Assembly (NCBI RefSeq): GCF_000730665.1
Contig: NZ_BBIV01000022.1
Coordinates: 28,501-92,500 of the forward strand
Direction: 5' to 3'
Length of the DNA stretch: 64,000 nucleotides
DNA from: Pseudomonas plecoglossicida NBRC 103162 = DSM 15088
GTDB taxonomy: Bacteria > Pseudomonadota > Gammaproteobacteria > Pseudomonadales > Pseudomonadaceae
The first letter of the stretch is position 1. Every line of letters begins with the position of its first letter. Of this stretch, positions 45,988 through 53,968 are shown one piece after another. The notes beneath the pieces were generated by a model, which was not told the origin of the DNA, did not search any database, and was given only the letters and a program-made list of their open reading frames with translations. Position numbers and translations under genes: made by a program.

Positions 45988-46998
45988 TCAGGCCGCTGCC
46001 GCGAACTTCTCGTAGTAGAAGTTCACCGGGGTGATCCCCTGCTCGCGGATGTACTGGCTGACCGCCTCGACCATCGGCGGTGGCCCGCACAAGTACACGT
46101 CCACGTCGCCTTCATTGAGGTGGCGCGGCTCGATGTGCTGGGTCACGTAACCCTTTTGCGGATACTGGCTGTCAGGGTTGGCCACGCAGGCGCTGTACGT
46201 GAAGTTGGGAATACGCGCAGCCAAAGCCTGCAAGCGGTCCAGTTCGACCAGGTCGAAGTCGTTGGTGACGCCATAGATCAAGTGCAACGGATGCTCGCTG
46301 CCCTGCTCGGCGATCCTCTCCAGCATCGCCGTGAACGGCGCCAGGCCCGTGCCACCGGCCAGCAGCAGCAACGGCCGCTGGATCGGTCGCAGGTAGAAGC
46401 TGCCCAACGGCCCGGCCAGGCTCATGCTGTCGCCGGCCTTGGCGAGGCTGGTGAGGAAGCTGCTCATCAGGCCGCCCGGCACGTTGCGGATCAGGAAGCT
46501 GACCTCGCCATCCTTCTGCAGCGAGCTGAAGGAGTAGGCGCGGCTCTGGTCGCTGCCAGGCACCTTGAGGTTGACGTATTGCCCAGGCAGGAACGCCAGG
46601 CGGCTCAAGGCTTCGCCCTTGATCGACAAGGCAATGGTGCTGGCCGACAGCTGGCGCACATCGCTGATGGCCGCTTCGAAACTGGCCTGTTCGGTCTTGC
46701 ACAGCTGCGAGGACGCCGGAATGCGTACCACGCAGTCGCTTTCGGCGCGCATTTGGCAGGTCAACACGTAACCTTCGGCGATCTCGTCCTCGCTCAAGGC
46801 GTCTTCGATGAAGTTGTCGCCCAGGTCGTAACGTCCGGACTCGGCCTTGCACTTGCACGTGCCGCAGGCGCCGTCGCGGCAGTCCAGGGGGATGTTGATG
46901 CCTTGCCGGTAGGCGGCGTCAGCCACGGTTTCATGGCCGCTGGCCTCGATGAAGCGGATGACCCCGTCTTCGAAATTAAGCGCGATCTGGAAGCTCAT
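45988..46998 (-). CDS. benC: benzoate 1,2-dioxygenase reductase component
   Basis: This 336-residue electron transfer protein has an N-terminal plant-type [2Fe-2S] ferredoxin (CRDGACGTCKC... and a later Cys), then FAD-binding RAYSFSS and the NAD domain (LLLAGGTGLAPF, YLCGPPPMVE). It passes electrons from NADH to BenAB. The ATG at 46998 starts the conserved MSFQIALNFEDG with GAGGTG upstream; the earlier in-frame start is not used. It is intact. Confidence 0.95.
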   Translation of the reverse strand: MSFQIALNFEDGVIRFIEASGHETVADAAYRQGINIPLDCRDGACGTCKCKAESGRYDLGDNFIEDALSEDEIAEGYVLTCQMRAESDCVVRIPASSQLCKTEQASFEAAISDVRQLSASTIALSIKGEALSRLAFLPGQYVNLKVPGSDQSRAYSFSSLQKDGEVSFLIRNVPGGLMSSFLTSLAKAGDSMSLAGPLGSFYLRPIQRPLLLLAGGTGLAPFTAMLERIAEQGSEHPLHLIYGVTNDFDLVELDRLQALAARIPNFTYSACVANPDSQYPQKGYVTQHIEPRHLNEGDVDVYLCGPPPMVEAVSQYIREQGITPVNFYYEKFAAAA

Positions 46999-47068
46999 GT
47001 TGCACCTCGCGGGCGAGGCTGGCCGCGGCGCGCCAAAGGGCACACCGGGCAGCTCGCATTGCCTCGAT

Positions 47069-47554
47069 TCAGATGTGGTAGATGTCGATGACCTGACGCA
47101 CGTAGTCGTTCTTGAGCACCACCTTCTTGGCCGTGATCAGCGGCTGCTCGCCGCGCAGGTCAAGGGTGTAGTAGCTGGTGCCGAAGTAGCTGTCGGTGGT
47201 CTTGTAGCGAAAACTCAAGGTGTGCCAGTTGAAACGCACCTGGCAGCTGCCTTCGCCGTGTTCGACGATCTCGATGTTGCTGATGTTGTGCGAGGTGCGG
47301 GTGTCCGGCACGGTCGCACTGGAGCGTTCGGTCTTGATGCGGAACACACGGTCCTCCAGACCACCCCGGTTGCCGTACCAGATCAGCGAGATCTCGCTTT
47401 GCGGGTCTTGCGTCAGGCTGTCGTCGTCATCCCAGGACGGCATCCAGAAGCTCGCGTCGCTGGCGTACAGCTCCAGCCACTGGTCCCACTGGGCGTCGTC
47501 CAGGTAGCGCGCCTCGCGGTAGAGAAAGTCGCGCACGGTCTCGAAAAGGCTCAT
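47069..47554 (-). CDS. benB: benzoate 1,2-dioxygenase small (beta) subunit
   Basis: This 161-residue beta subunit of a ring-hydroxylating dioxygenase has the cone fold of the family (FLYREARYLDDAQWDQWLEL, FWMPSWDDD). It is structural and sets specificity together with BenA. The start overlaps the benA stop (ATGA), so the two subunits are translationally coupled. It is full length. Confidence 0.95.
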   Translation of the reverse strand: MSLFETVRDFLYREARYLDDAQWDQWLELYASDASFWMPSWDDDDSLTQDPQSEISLIWYGNRGGLEDRVFRIKTERSSATVPDTRTSHNISNIEIVEHGEGSCQVRFNWHTLSFRYKTTDSYFGTSYYTLDLRGEQPLITAKKVVLKNDYVRQVIDIYHI

Positions 47555-48909
47555 TGCACGGCCTCCACGGGGATCAGCTGCTGTTCGCTTTGCAGCGCCT
47601 GGATCATGGTTTCCTGCCAGTACTTATGCTGCAGCACGAACAGGCCCTCGTCCTCGGTGCGTACACCCGACAGCAGCGGCGCGAGCTCGATCTCGCGGGC
47701 CGCCTCGTCGGCGCCCTCGACCCAGTGCACGGCACCGCGCGACATGTCGTTCCAGCCAGTGCCGCCGCCGTAGCCGGTCTGGCAGGAGCGAAACTCCTCC
47801 AGATCGTCCGGGGTGGCCATGCCGCTGACATTGAAGAAGTCTTCGTACTGGCGGATACGCTTGGCGCGGGCGTCGGCGCTCTCGCCCTTGGGTGCGATGC
47901 AGTAGATGGTGATCTCGGTCTTGTTCACCGAAATCGGTCGGGCGATGCGGATCTGCGAGCTGAACTGGTCCATCAGGTAGACGTTCGGGTACAGGCACAG
48001 ATTGCGCGAGTTCTCGATCATCCAGTCGGCCCGGGCCTGGCCGAAGTCGGCGGCGAGCTGGTCGCGGCGCTCGTAGGCCGGGCGATCCTCGGGGTTGGCC
48101 CAGCGGGTCCAGAGCAGCAGGTGGCCGTGGTCGAAGGAATAGAAACCACCACCCTGCTTGGCCCAGGCGCCTGCGCTCATGGTCTTGATCTCGTCGCCCG
48201 CTTCGCGCTGCTTGCGCTGGTTCTGGGTGGCGGCATAGTTCCAGTGAACGGAACTGACGTGGTAACCGTCGGCACCGTTCTCGGCAGTGAGCTTCCAGTT
48301 GCCTTCGTAGATGTACGAGCTGGCGCCACGCAGCACTTCCAGGCCTTCGGGCGACTGGTCGACGATCATGTCGATGATCTTGGCCGACTCGCCCAGGTGC
48401 TCGACCAGGGGTTTGACGTCGGCGTTCAGGCTGCCGAACAGGAAGCCGCGGTAGGACCCGAAGCGCGCCACCTTGGTCAGGTCGTGGGAGCCATCGCAGT
48501 TGAAGCTGTCCGGGTAGCCGGCATTGCTCGGGTCCTTGACCTTGAGCAGCTTGCCGCTGTTGTTGAAGGTCCAGCCATGGAACGGGCAGGTGTAGCTGGA
48601 ACGGTTGCCGCGCTTGTGACGGCAAAGCATGGCGCCGCGGTGGCTGCAGGCGTTGAGGAAGGCATTGAGCTCACCGTCCTTGTTGCGCGCGATGAAGATC
48701 GGCTGGCGCCCCATGGTCAGGGTGAGGAAGTCGTTTTTCTCGGGGATCTGGCTTTCGTGGGCCAGGTAGATCCAGTTGCCCTCGAAGATGTGCTTCATCT
48801 CCAGGTCGAACAGGCGTGGATCGGTGAACATCTCGCGCTTGCAGCGGTAGATGCCCTGTTCACGGTCGTCCTCGAGCATGGCATTGAGGTAGTCGAATCC
48901 CAGGGACAT
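47551..48909 (-). CDS. benA: benzoate 1,2-dioxygenase large (alpha) subunit
   Basis: This ~452-residue catalytic subunit has a Rieske centre (CSHRGAMLCRHKRGN and CPFHGW) and mononuclear iron ligands in the NGADGYHVSSVHW region. With BenB and BenC it converts benzoate to the cis-1,2-dihydrodiol. An ATG at 48924 is in frame, but GGAGA is spaced 7 bases before the ATG at 48909, which also matches known BenA starts. It is the first gene of the operon, behind two BenR-type boxes. Confidence 0.95.
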   Translation of the reverse strand: MSLGFDYLNAMLEDDREQGIYRCKREMFTDPRLFDLEMKHIFEGNWIYLAHESQIPEKNDFLTLTMGRQPIFIARNKDGELNAFLNACSHRGAMLCRHKRGNRSSYTCPFHGWTFNNSGKLLKVKDPSNAGYPDSFNCDGSHDLTKVARFGSYRGFLFGSLNADVKPLVEHLGESAKIIDMIVDQSPEGLEVLRGASSYIYEGNWKLTAENGADGYHVSSVHWNYAATQNQRKQREAGDEIKTMSAGAWAKQGGGFYSFDHGHLLLWTRWANPEDRPAYERRDQLAADFGQARADWMIENSRNLCLYPNVYLMDQFSSQIRIARPISVNKTEITIYCIAPKGESADARAKRIRQYEDFFNVSGMATPDDLEEFRSCQTGYGGGTGWNDMSRGAVHWVEGADEAAREIELAPLLSGVRTEDEGLFVLQHKYWQETMIQALQSEQQLIPVEAVQ

Positions 48910-48945
48910 GGCCAGGGTCTCCATTGTTATTGTTCAGACCGGGTC

Positions 48946-49008
48946 AGGTTAGGGCTCGAGGGCTGGCGGCAATATCCGCTGGTTGCAAAGCGCTATCCGT
49001 TTTCTGCA
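48946..49008 (-). promoter_or_regulatory. Pben promoter with two BenR/XylS boxes
   Basis: On the minus strand TGCA-GAAAAC-GGATA (48994-49008) and TGCA-ACCAGC-GGATA (48973-48987) match the XylS/BenR half-site TGCA-N6-GGNTA. They are 6 bases apart, i.e. 21 bases start to start, as in Pm. A -10-like TAACCT (48946-48951) follows 21 bases after the proximal box, so that box would overlap the -35. Activation by a BenR-type AraC regulator with benzoate is expected; benR is not in the window. Confidence 0.88.
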
Positions 49009-49101
49009 AGGCGAAGCACGAATGATCGATGCCATAGCAATAATCCATTGAACGCTGCATGCGACCTGAAGTAAGCTCGGGCTCATTCACTGGAGAGCAA
49101 C

Positions 49102-49221
49102 ATGCCGAAACACACCCGCAACCACGCCAACCACACCGGTCGCACCCTGCGCCCTGTGCTGGCCGTTGCCGGCTGCAAGGCGGCTGCTGGCTCTTATTTT
49201 GGGTATTGGTTTAGCCACTAG
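49102..49221 (+). CDS. aromatic-rich leader peptide 1 upstream of DAHP synthase
   Basis: This 39-residue ORF has a good site (GGAGAG) before ATG 49102. It ends GSYFGYWFSH, five aromatic codons in six residues immediately before the stop, which overlaps the first base of a GC-rich stem. An intrinsic terminator follows 60 bases later. This is the layout of a transcription-attenuation leader read by ribosomes stalling on aromatic codons. The first half (His, Asn and Thr rich) has no evident meaning. Confidence 0.72.
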   Translation: MPKHTRNHANHTGRTLRPVLAVAGCKAAAGSYFGYWFSH

Positions 49222-49310
49222 GCGCCGATACCCACACGGCGCCCACCTTCGAGGGGCCGCCGAACATGAGAATACTCAAACCCCCGGTCGGCTCCCCGAC
49301 CGGGGGTTTT
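49221..49310 (+). terminator. attenuator: stem plus intrinsic terminator
   Basis: GGCGCCG (49221-49227) pairs with CGGCGCC (49237-49243) directly at the leader 1 stop. CCCCCGGTCGG (49281-49291) pairs with CCGACCGGGGG (49296-49306), followed by TTTT: a strong terminator. GGGGCCG at 49253-49259 can instead pair with CGG-ct-CCCC inside the terminator, a possible antiterminator. Termination would stop transcription before aroF. Confidence 0.75.
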
Positions 49311-49357
49311 GCTTTTCAGGCCTTTGACATTTACCGATTCATCTTGAGGACAGATTC

Positions 49358-49504
49358 ATGAACTACGCCACTTATTACTACGCAAGCACCTACGCCTGGC
49401 GATTTAGCCAATCCCGTTCGGGCCAGCCTGCCGCCTCCGATCGGTCCATCTCCGGTGGCAACGCTGCAGACAATCAATCAACGACTAGTCGAACACCTCG
49501 ATAG
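49358..49504 (+). CDS. tyrosine-rich leader peptide 2 upstream of DAHP synthase
   Basis: This 48-residue ORF with GAGGAC before ATG 49358 begins MNYATYYYASTYAWRF: five Tyr in twelve residues, then Trp and Phe. It lies after the terminator and ends 49 bases before the aroF start. The last 30 residues are nondescript. It resembles a second sensor of tyrosyl-tRNA acting on aroF translation or on a downstream structure. The word WFS/RFS in both leaders hints at duplication. Confidence 0.68.
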   Translation: MNYATYYYASTYAWRFSQSRSGQPAASDRSISGGNAADNQSTTSRTPR

Positions 49505-49553
49505 GGCCGACACCGCGGGACAGAACCCGCCGTCCGCCCAGGGAACCTACGCC

Positions 49554-50615
49554 ATGCACGCTTCGAACCTCGCCCTGCCCCTGACCCAATCGCAAGCTGC
49601 CAACACCACTGTCAGCCAGCGCCTGCCCAGCCCGCACCTGCTCAAGCAGCAGATGCCGCTGCCGACCGAACTCGCCCAGCAAGTCCACGGCCACCGCCAG
49701 GCTATCCGTGACATTCTCGAAGGCCGTGATGAGCGCCTGCTGGTGATCGTCGGCCCGTGCTCGATCCACGACCCACGCTCGGCCCTGGAATACGCCGACC
49801 GCCTGGCCGCCCTCAGCCGCGAAGTCGATGACAAGCTGCTGCTGGTGATGCGCGCCTACGTGGAAAAACCGCGTACCACGGTGGGCTGGAAAGGCCTGGC
49901 CTATGACCCGCACCTCGATGGCAGCGACGACATGCATGCCGGCATCGCCCTGTCCCGTGGCTTGATGCTGAACATGATCGAACGTGGCCTGCCGATTGCC
50001 ACCGAGTTGCTGCAGCCGATGGTTGCCGGGTACTTCGATGACCTGCTGGGCTGGGCCGCGATTGGCGCGCGCACCACCGAATCGCAGATCCACCGGGAAA
50101 TGGTCAGCGGCCTGCAGCTGCCGGTCGGCTTCAAGAACGGCACCGACGGTGGCGTGGCCATCGCCTGCGATGCCATGCGCAGCGCTGAAGCGCCGCACCG
50201 CCACTTCGGCATGGATGCGCAGGGCTACCCGGCGATCATCGAGACCCTGGGCAACCCGGACACCCACCTGGTGCTGCGCGGCGGCCACAAAGGCCCGAAC
50301 CACGATGCCAACAGCATTGCCCAGGCTCGCCAGGGGCTGGCCAAGGCGGGCTTGCAGGCGCGGATCATGGTCGACTGCAGCCACGCCAACAGCGGCAAGG
50401 ACCCGGCGCGGCAACCGGCGGTGTTCGAGGAGGTACTGGCGCAACGCCTGGCCGGTGACGCCTCGCTCGTCGGGGTGATGCTCGAAGGGCACCTGTTCGA
50501 TGGTTGCCAGGCACTGGGCAAGGGCCCGCTGAAGTACGGCGTGTCGATCACCGACGGCTGCCTGGGCTGGGCGGCGACCGAAACCCTGTTGCGCGACGCT
50601 GCAGCCCGCTTGTAG
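49554..50615 (+). CDS. aroF: 3-deoxy-7-phosphoheptulonate (DAHP) synthase, class I
   Basis: This 353-residue enzyme condenses phosphoenolpyruvate and erythrose 4-phosphate, the first step of the shikimate pathway. Motifs: VGPCSIHDP, AYVEKPRTTVGWKG, GFKNGTDGG, VDCSHANSGKD and SITDGCLGW. The ATG at 49554 fits the family; an in-frame GTG at 49455 would overlap leader peptide 2 and has no site. The tyrosine-rich leader suggests this is the Tyr-responsive isozyme. It is followed closely by ppiC. Confidence 0.92.
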   Translation: MHASNLALPLTQSQAANTTVSQRLPSPHLLKQQMPLPTELAQQVHGHRQAIRDILEGRDERLLVIVGPCSIHDPRSALEYADRLAALSREVDDKLLLVMRAYVEKPRTTVGWKGLAYDPHLDGSDDMHAGIALSRGLMLNMIERGLPIATELLQPMVAGYFDDLLGWAAIGARTTESQIHREMVSGLQLPVGFKNGTDGGVAIACDAMRSAEAPHRHFGMDAQGYPAIIETLGNPDTHLVLRGGHKGPNHDANSIAQARQGLAKAGLQARIMVDCSHANSGKDPARQPAVFEEVLAQRLAGDASLVGVMLEGHLFDGCQALGKGPLKYGVSITDGCLGWAATETLLRDAAARL

Positions 50616-50695
50616 AAAACACCCGGCAAGCCTTGCAAGACATTTCCCAAGCAAGTGCGCTAGGCTTGCCCTTTTCACCCCAAGGAGTAGTACCC

Positions 50696-50977
50696 ATGGC
50701 ACGCGCAACCGCCCGCCACATCCTCGTCAGCTCGGAAGAGAAATGCAACGAACTCAAGGCACAGATCGAAGCCGGTGCCGACTTCGCTGAAATCGCCAAG
50801 GCCAACTCCACCTGCCCGTCCAGCCGCCAGGGCGGTGATCTGGGTTCGTTCGGCCCGGGCCAGATGGTCAAGGAATTCGACACCGTGGTCTTCAGCGCAC
50901 CGCTGAACACCGTGCAGGGCCCGGTCAAGACCCAGTTCGGCTACCACCTGCTGGAAGTGACCAGCCGTCAGGACTGA
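50696..50977 (+). CDS. ppiC: parvulin-type peptidyl-prolyl isomerase (first copy)
   Basis: This 93-residue single-domain parvulin has RHILVSSEEKC, STCPSSRQGGDLGSFGPGQMV and FGYHLLEV motifs. It speeds cis-trans isomerisation at proline in the cytoplasm; there is no signal peptide. AAGGAG precedes the ATG. It follows aroF by 80 bases. A second parvulin of the same type lies at 58404. Confidence 0.93.
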   Translation: MARATARHILVSSEEKCNELKAQIEAGADFAEIAKANSTCPSSRQGGDLGSFGPGQMVKEFDTVVFSAPLNTVQGPVKTQFGYHLLEVTSRQD

Positions 50978-50993
50978 TCGGCTGACATTGCCG

Positions 50994-52913
50994 ATGACCC
51001 CATCGCCGGCAAGCCGGCTCCCACACACACCGCTCGGCGTTCAAGGCCTGCAGCTGGCCTGTGGGAGCCGGCTTGCCGGCGACAGGGCCCTGGCGTGGCT
51101 TGTCCTGGCGTGTGCAAGTATCACTGCAAACGCCGCCCCCACCCACGCCCTCACCGTCTATGGTGAATCCCCCCGCTACAGCGAAACCTTCCGCCACTTC
51201 GACTACGTCAACCCTGATGCCCCCAAGGGCGGGCTGATGCGCCGTTCGGCCATCGAAATCGGCCAGTTCGACCACATCCTGCCCTTCATCGACAAAGGCA
51301 CCGGTGTCAGCGAGGTCGAAGGCTGGCTGTATGCGCCGCTGGCCGTGCGCGCGTTCGATGAGCCCTACACCGTCTATGGCCTGGTAGCCCGGCGCATGGA
51401 ACGGGGCCCGGATGATGCCTGGCTGCGCTTCGAGATCGACCCCCGGGCCACCTTTGCCGATGGCAAGCCGGTGCGCGCCGAGGACGTACGCTTCACCTTC
51501 GACAAGCTGATGGCCCAGGGCAGCCTCAAGTACCGCACCCAGTTTGCCGATGTCGCCGGCGTAACGGTGGAAAGCGCACAGCGCATACGCTTCGATTTCA
51601 AGCAACCCCACGGCCGTACCCTGCCCCTGGACCTGGCAAGCCTGCCGGTCCTGCCCGAACATGACTGGGCCGACCGCGACTTCGCCAACGGCGCCGGTTT
51701 CGCCAAGCCGGTCGGCAGTGGCCCTTACCGCATCGGGCGCATCGACAACGGTCGCAGCATCACCTTCGAACGCAACCCGCACTGGTGGGCCCAGGACCTG
51801 CCGGTCAGCCGTGGCCTGTACAACTTCGAACGCATCCGCATCGAATTCTTCGGTGACACCGAGGTTGCCCGCCAGGTGCTCAAGGGCGGCGGCTACGACT
51901 ACAACCGCGAGTTCTCCGCCACCGCCTACACGCTCGGCTACAACGGCGCGCAACTGGACGACGGCCGTCTGCAGCGTGCCCACCTGGGCCCGGCCAAGCC
52001 GCAGACCGCCCAGGGCTTCGTGTTCAACCTCGACCGGCCGCAGTTCAAGGACCGCCGCGTGCGCCAGGCGCTGGCCATGCTCTGGGACTTCGAATGGAGC
52101 AACCGGCAGATGATGCGCAACCTGTACATCCGCCAGCAGAGCGTGTTCTCCAATACCCCGCTGGCAGCCCGCGCGCTACCGGACGCCGACGAACTGAAGC
52201 TGCTCGAACCGCTGCGCGGCACAGTGCCCGACGAAGTGTTCAACCAGGTGTTCAGCGCCCCTGTCACCGACGGTTCCGGCATCATCCGACCACAACAGCT
52301 GCAAGCCCTGGCCCTGCTGGAGCAAGCAGGCTGGCACCCGGACGGTGACAGCCTGGTCAATGACCAGGGCCAGCCGCTGGCCTTCACCTTTCTCAACGGC
52401 CAGGCCGGCATGGAACGCCTGCTGCTGCCGTGGAAGCGCAACCTGGCGCAGATCGGCATTACCCTGGATATCCGCAATATCGACTCGGCCCAGTACATCA
52501 ACCGGGTGATGTCGCGGGACTACGACATGATCGTCACTGGTTACCCGGTCACCCTTTCACCGGGCGCCGAGATGTACAACTACTTCGGCTCCGCCGCGGC
52601 CCACGACCCGGGTTCGAACAACCTGATGGTGCTGCAGGACCCGGCCGTGGATCGACTCCTCGACGGCCTGGTGCGCGCCGCTACCCAGGCCGACATGCTG
52701 CGCCATGCCCATGCCCTGGACCGCGTGCTGCAGTGGAACTACTACTGGGTGCCCAACTACTACCCGCCCGGCAGCTCGACCGTGTGGTGGAACCGCTTCG
52801 GCCTGCCCAAGGTCCAGCCTGCCTACGACGAGGGCCTGGACACCTGGTGGCAAGTCAGCCCCGAGGCGCTGACCAACAGGCAGATGGCCGAACGCCAGAA
52901 GGCCAGGCCATGA
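50994..52913 (+). CDS. YejA-like ABC transporter substrate-binding protein with REP-encoded N terminus
   Basis: This is a large family 5 extracellular solute-binding protein (~610 mature residues: HFDYVNPDAPKGG, YRIGRIDNGRSITFERNPHWW, PSSTVWWNRFG-like end). With the YejB and YejE permeases downstream it should import oligopeptides or similar compounds. The hydrophobic signal core RALAWLVLACASITANA is present, but no ATG, GTG or TTG lies in frame next to it. The nearest start in frame is ATG 50994, before the REP pair, so translation would read through the REP as a ~30-residue prefix. No ribosome site precedes it. Export may be impaired. Confidence 0.82.
   Translation: MTPSPASRLPHTPLGVQGLQLACGSRLAGDRALAWLVLACASITANAAPTHALTVYGESPRYSETFRHFDYVNPDAPKGGLMRRSAIEIGQFDHILPFIDKGTGVSEVEGWLYAPLAVRAFDEPYTVYGLVARRMERGPDDAWLRFEIDPRATFADGKPVRAEDVRFTFDKLMAQGSLKYRTQFADVAGVTVESAQRIRFDFKQPHGRTLPLDLASLPVLPEHDWADRDFANGAGFAKPVGSGPYRIGRIDNGRSITFERNPHWWAQDLPVSRGLYNFERIRIEFFGDTEVARQVLKGGGYDYNREFSATAYTLGYNGAQLDDGRLQRAHLGPAKPQTAQGFVFNLDRPQFKDRRVRQALAMLWDFEWSNRQMMRNLYIRQQSVFSNTPLAARALPDADELKLLEPLRGTVPDEVFNQVFSAPVTDGSGIIRPQQLQALALLEQAGWHPDGDSLVNDQGQPLAFTFLNGQAGMERLLLPWKRNLAQIGITLDIRNIDSAQYINRVMSRDYDMIVTGYPVTLSPGAEMYNYFGSAAAHDPGSNNLMVLQDPAVDRLLDGLVRAATQADMLRHAHALDRVLQWNYYWVPNYYPPGSSTVWWNRFGLPKVQPAYDEGLDTWWQVSPEALTNRQMAERQKARP
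51001..51083. repeat. paired REP element inside coding frame (5 of 5)
   Basis: CATCGCCGGCAAGCCGGCTC and the inverse TGTGGGAGCCGGCTTGCCGG lie between ppiC and the binding-protein signal sequence. The frame stays open through the element. Confidence 0.9.
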
Positions 52914-53968
52914 CGACCTACATCCTGCGGCGCCTGCTGCTGATCATCCCGACCCTGCTGGCGATCCTGCTGGTCAATTTCGCCATCGTCCAGGCCGCGC
53001 CTGGCGGCCCGGTGGAGCAGGCGGTCGCTCGCCTGCAAGGCCTGGGCGGCAGCGCACCGGGAGCCCGGGCAGAAGTGGTACACGGTGAATCCCGCGCCAC
53101 CCGGGGGCTGGACCCCAAGCTGATCGAAGAGATCAAGCGCCAGTACGGCTTCGACAAGTCCGCCAGCGAGCGCCTGTGGCTGATGCTCGGCCAGTATGCG
53201 CGGCTGGATTTCGGCCAGAGTTTCTTTCGCGGCGCCAAGGTCACCGAACTGATTCTCGACAAGCTGCCAGTGACCTTGTCGCTGGGCTTCTGGGCCACGC
53301 TGATCACCTACCTGGTGTCGATCCCGCTGGGCATTCGCAAGGCGGTTCGCCATGGCAGCCGCTTCGATGCCTGGAGTAGCGCGCTGATCGTGATCGGCTA
53401 TGCCCTGCCCTCGTTCCTGTTCGCCCTGCTGCTGATCGTGCTGTTCGCCGGGGGAACCTCGCTGAACTGGTTCCCGGTACGCGGGCTGGTGTCGGAGGAT
53501 TTCGACCAGCTGAGCCTGCTGGGCAAGGTCGCCGACTATTTCTGGCACCTGGTGCTGCCGGTGGGTGCGCTGGTAATCGGCGGTTTCGCCACCCTCACCC
53601 TGCTGACCAAGAACGCCTTCCTCGACGAGATTTCCCGCCAGTACGTGGTCACCGCCAAGGCCAAGGGCCTGAGCGAGCGGCGCGTGCTCTATGGTCATGT
53701 GCTGCGCAATGCCATGCTGCTGGTGCTGGCCGGGCTGCCCCAGGCACTGATCACCGTGTTCTTTGCAGGATCGCTGCTGATCGAGGTGATCTTCTCCCTC
53801 GATGGCCTGGGGCGCCTGAGTTATGAAGCCGCGGTATCGCGTGATTACCCGGTGGTGTTCGGGACCCTGTTCATCTTTACCCTGGCGGGCCTGCTGATCC
53901 GCTTGATCGGTGACCTGTCCTATACCCTGCTCGACCCACGCATCGACTTCGACGCGAGGAGCCACTGA
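52910..53968 (+). CDS. yejB: ABC transporter permease, YejB-like
   Basis: This 352-residue inner membrane permease of the oligopeptide/nickel class has six hydrophobic segments. The ATPase-contact EAA loop appears as YVVTAKAKGLSERRVLYGHVLRNAM. The start overlaps the binding-protein stop (ATGA). It pairs with the following YejE-like permease. No ATPase (YejF) gene follows, so an ATPase encoded elsewhere must drive it. Confidence 0.92.
   Translation: MTTYILRRLLLIIPTLLAILLVNFAIVQAAPGGPVEQAVARLQGLGGSAPGARAEVVHGESRATRGLDPKLIEEIKRQYGFDKSASERLWLMLGQYARLDFGQSFFRGAKVTELILDKLPVTLSLGFWATLITYLVSIPLGIRKAVRHGSRFDAWSSALIVIGYALPSFLFALLLIVLFAGGTSLNWFPVRGLVSEDFDQLSLLGKVADYFWHLVLPVGALVIGGFATLTLLTKNAFLDEISRQYVVTAKAKGLSERRVLYGHVLRNAMLLVLAGLPQALITVFFAGSLLIEVIFSLDGLGRLSYEAAVSRDYPVVFGTLFIFTLAGLLIRLIGDLSYTLLDPRIDFDARSH

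Noticed and set aside
47554..49074. A 506-codon plus-strand frame opposite benA
   Set aside because: Antisense shadow of benA; no recognisable domain, and it would run through the Pben boxes.
49455..49553. A GTG start that would extend DAHP synthase by 33 residues
   Set aside because: It overlaps leader peptide 2, lacks a ribosome site and is not supported by the usual protein start; ATG 49554 preferred.
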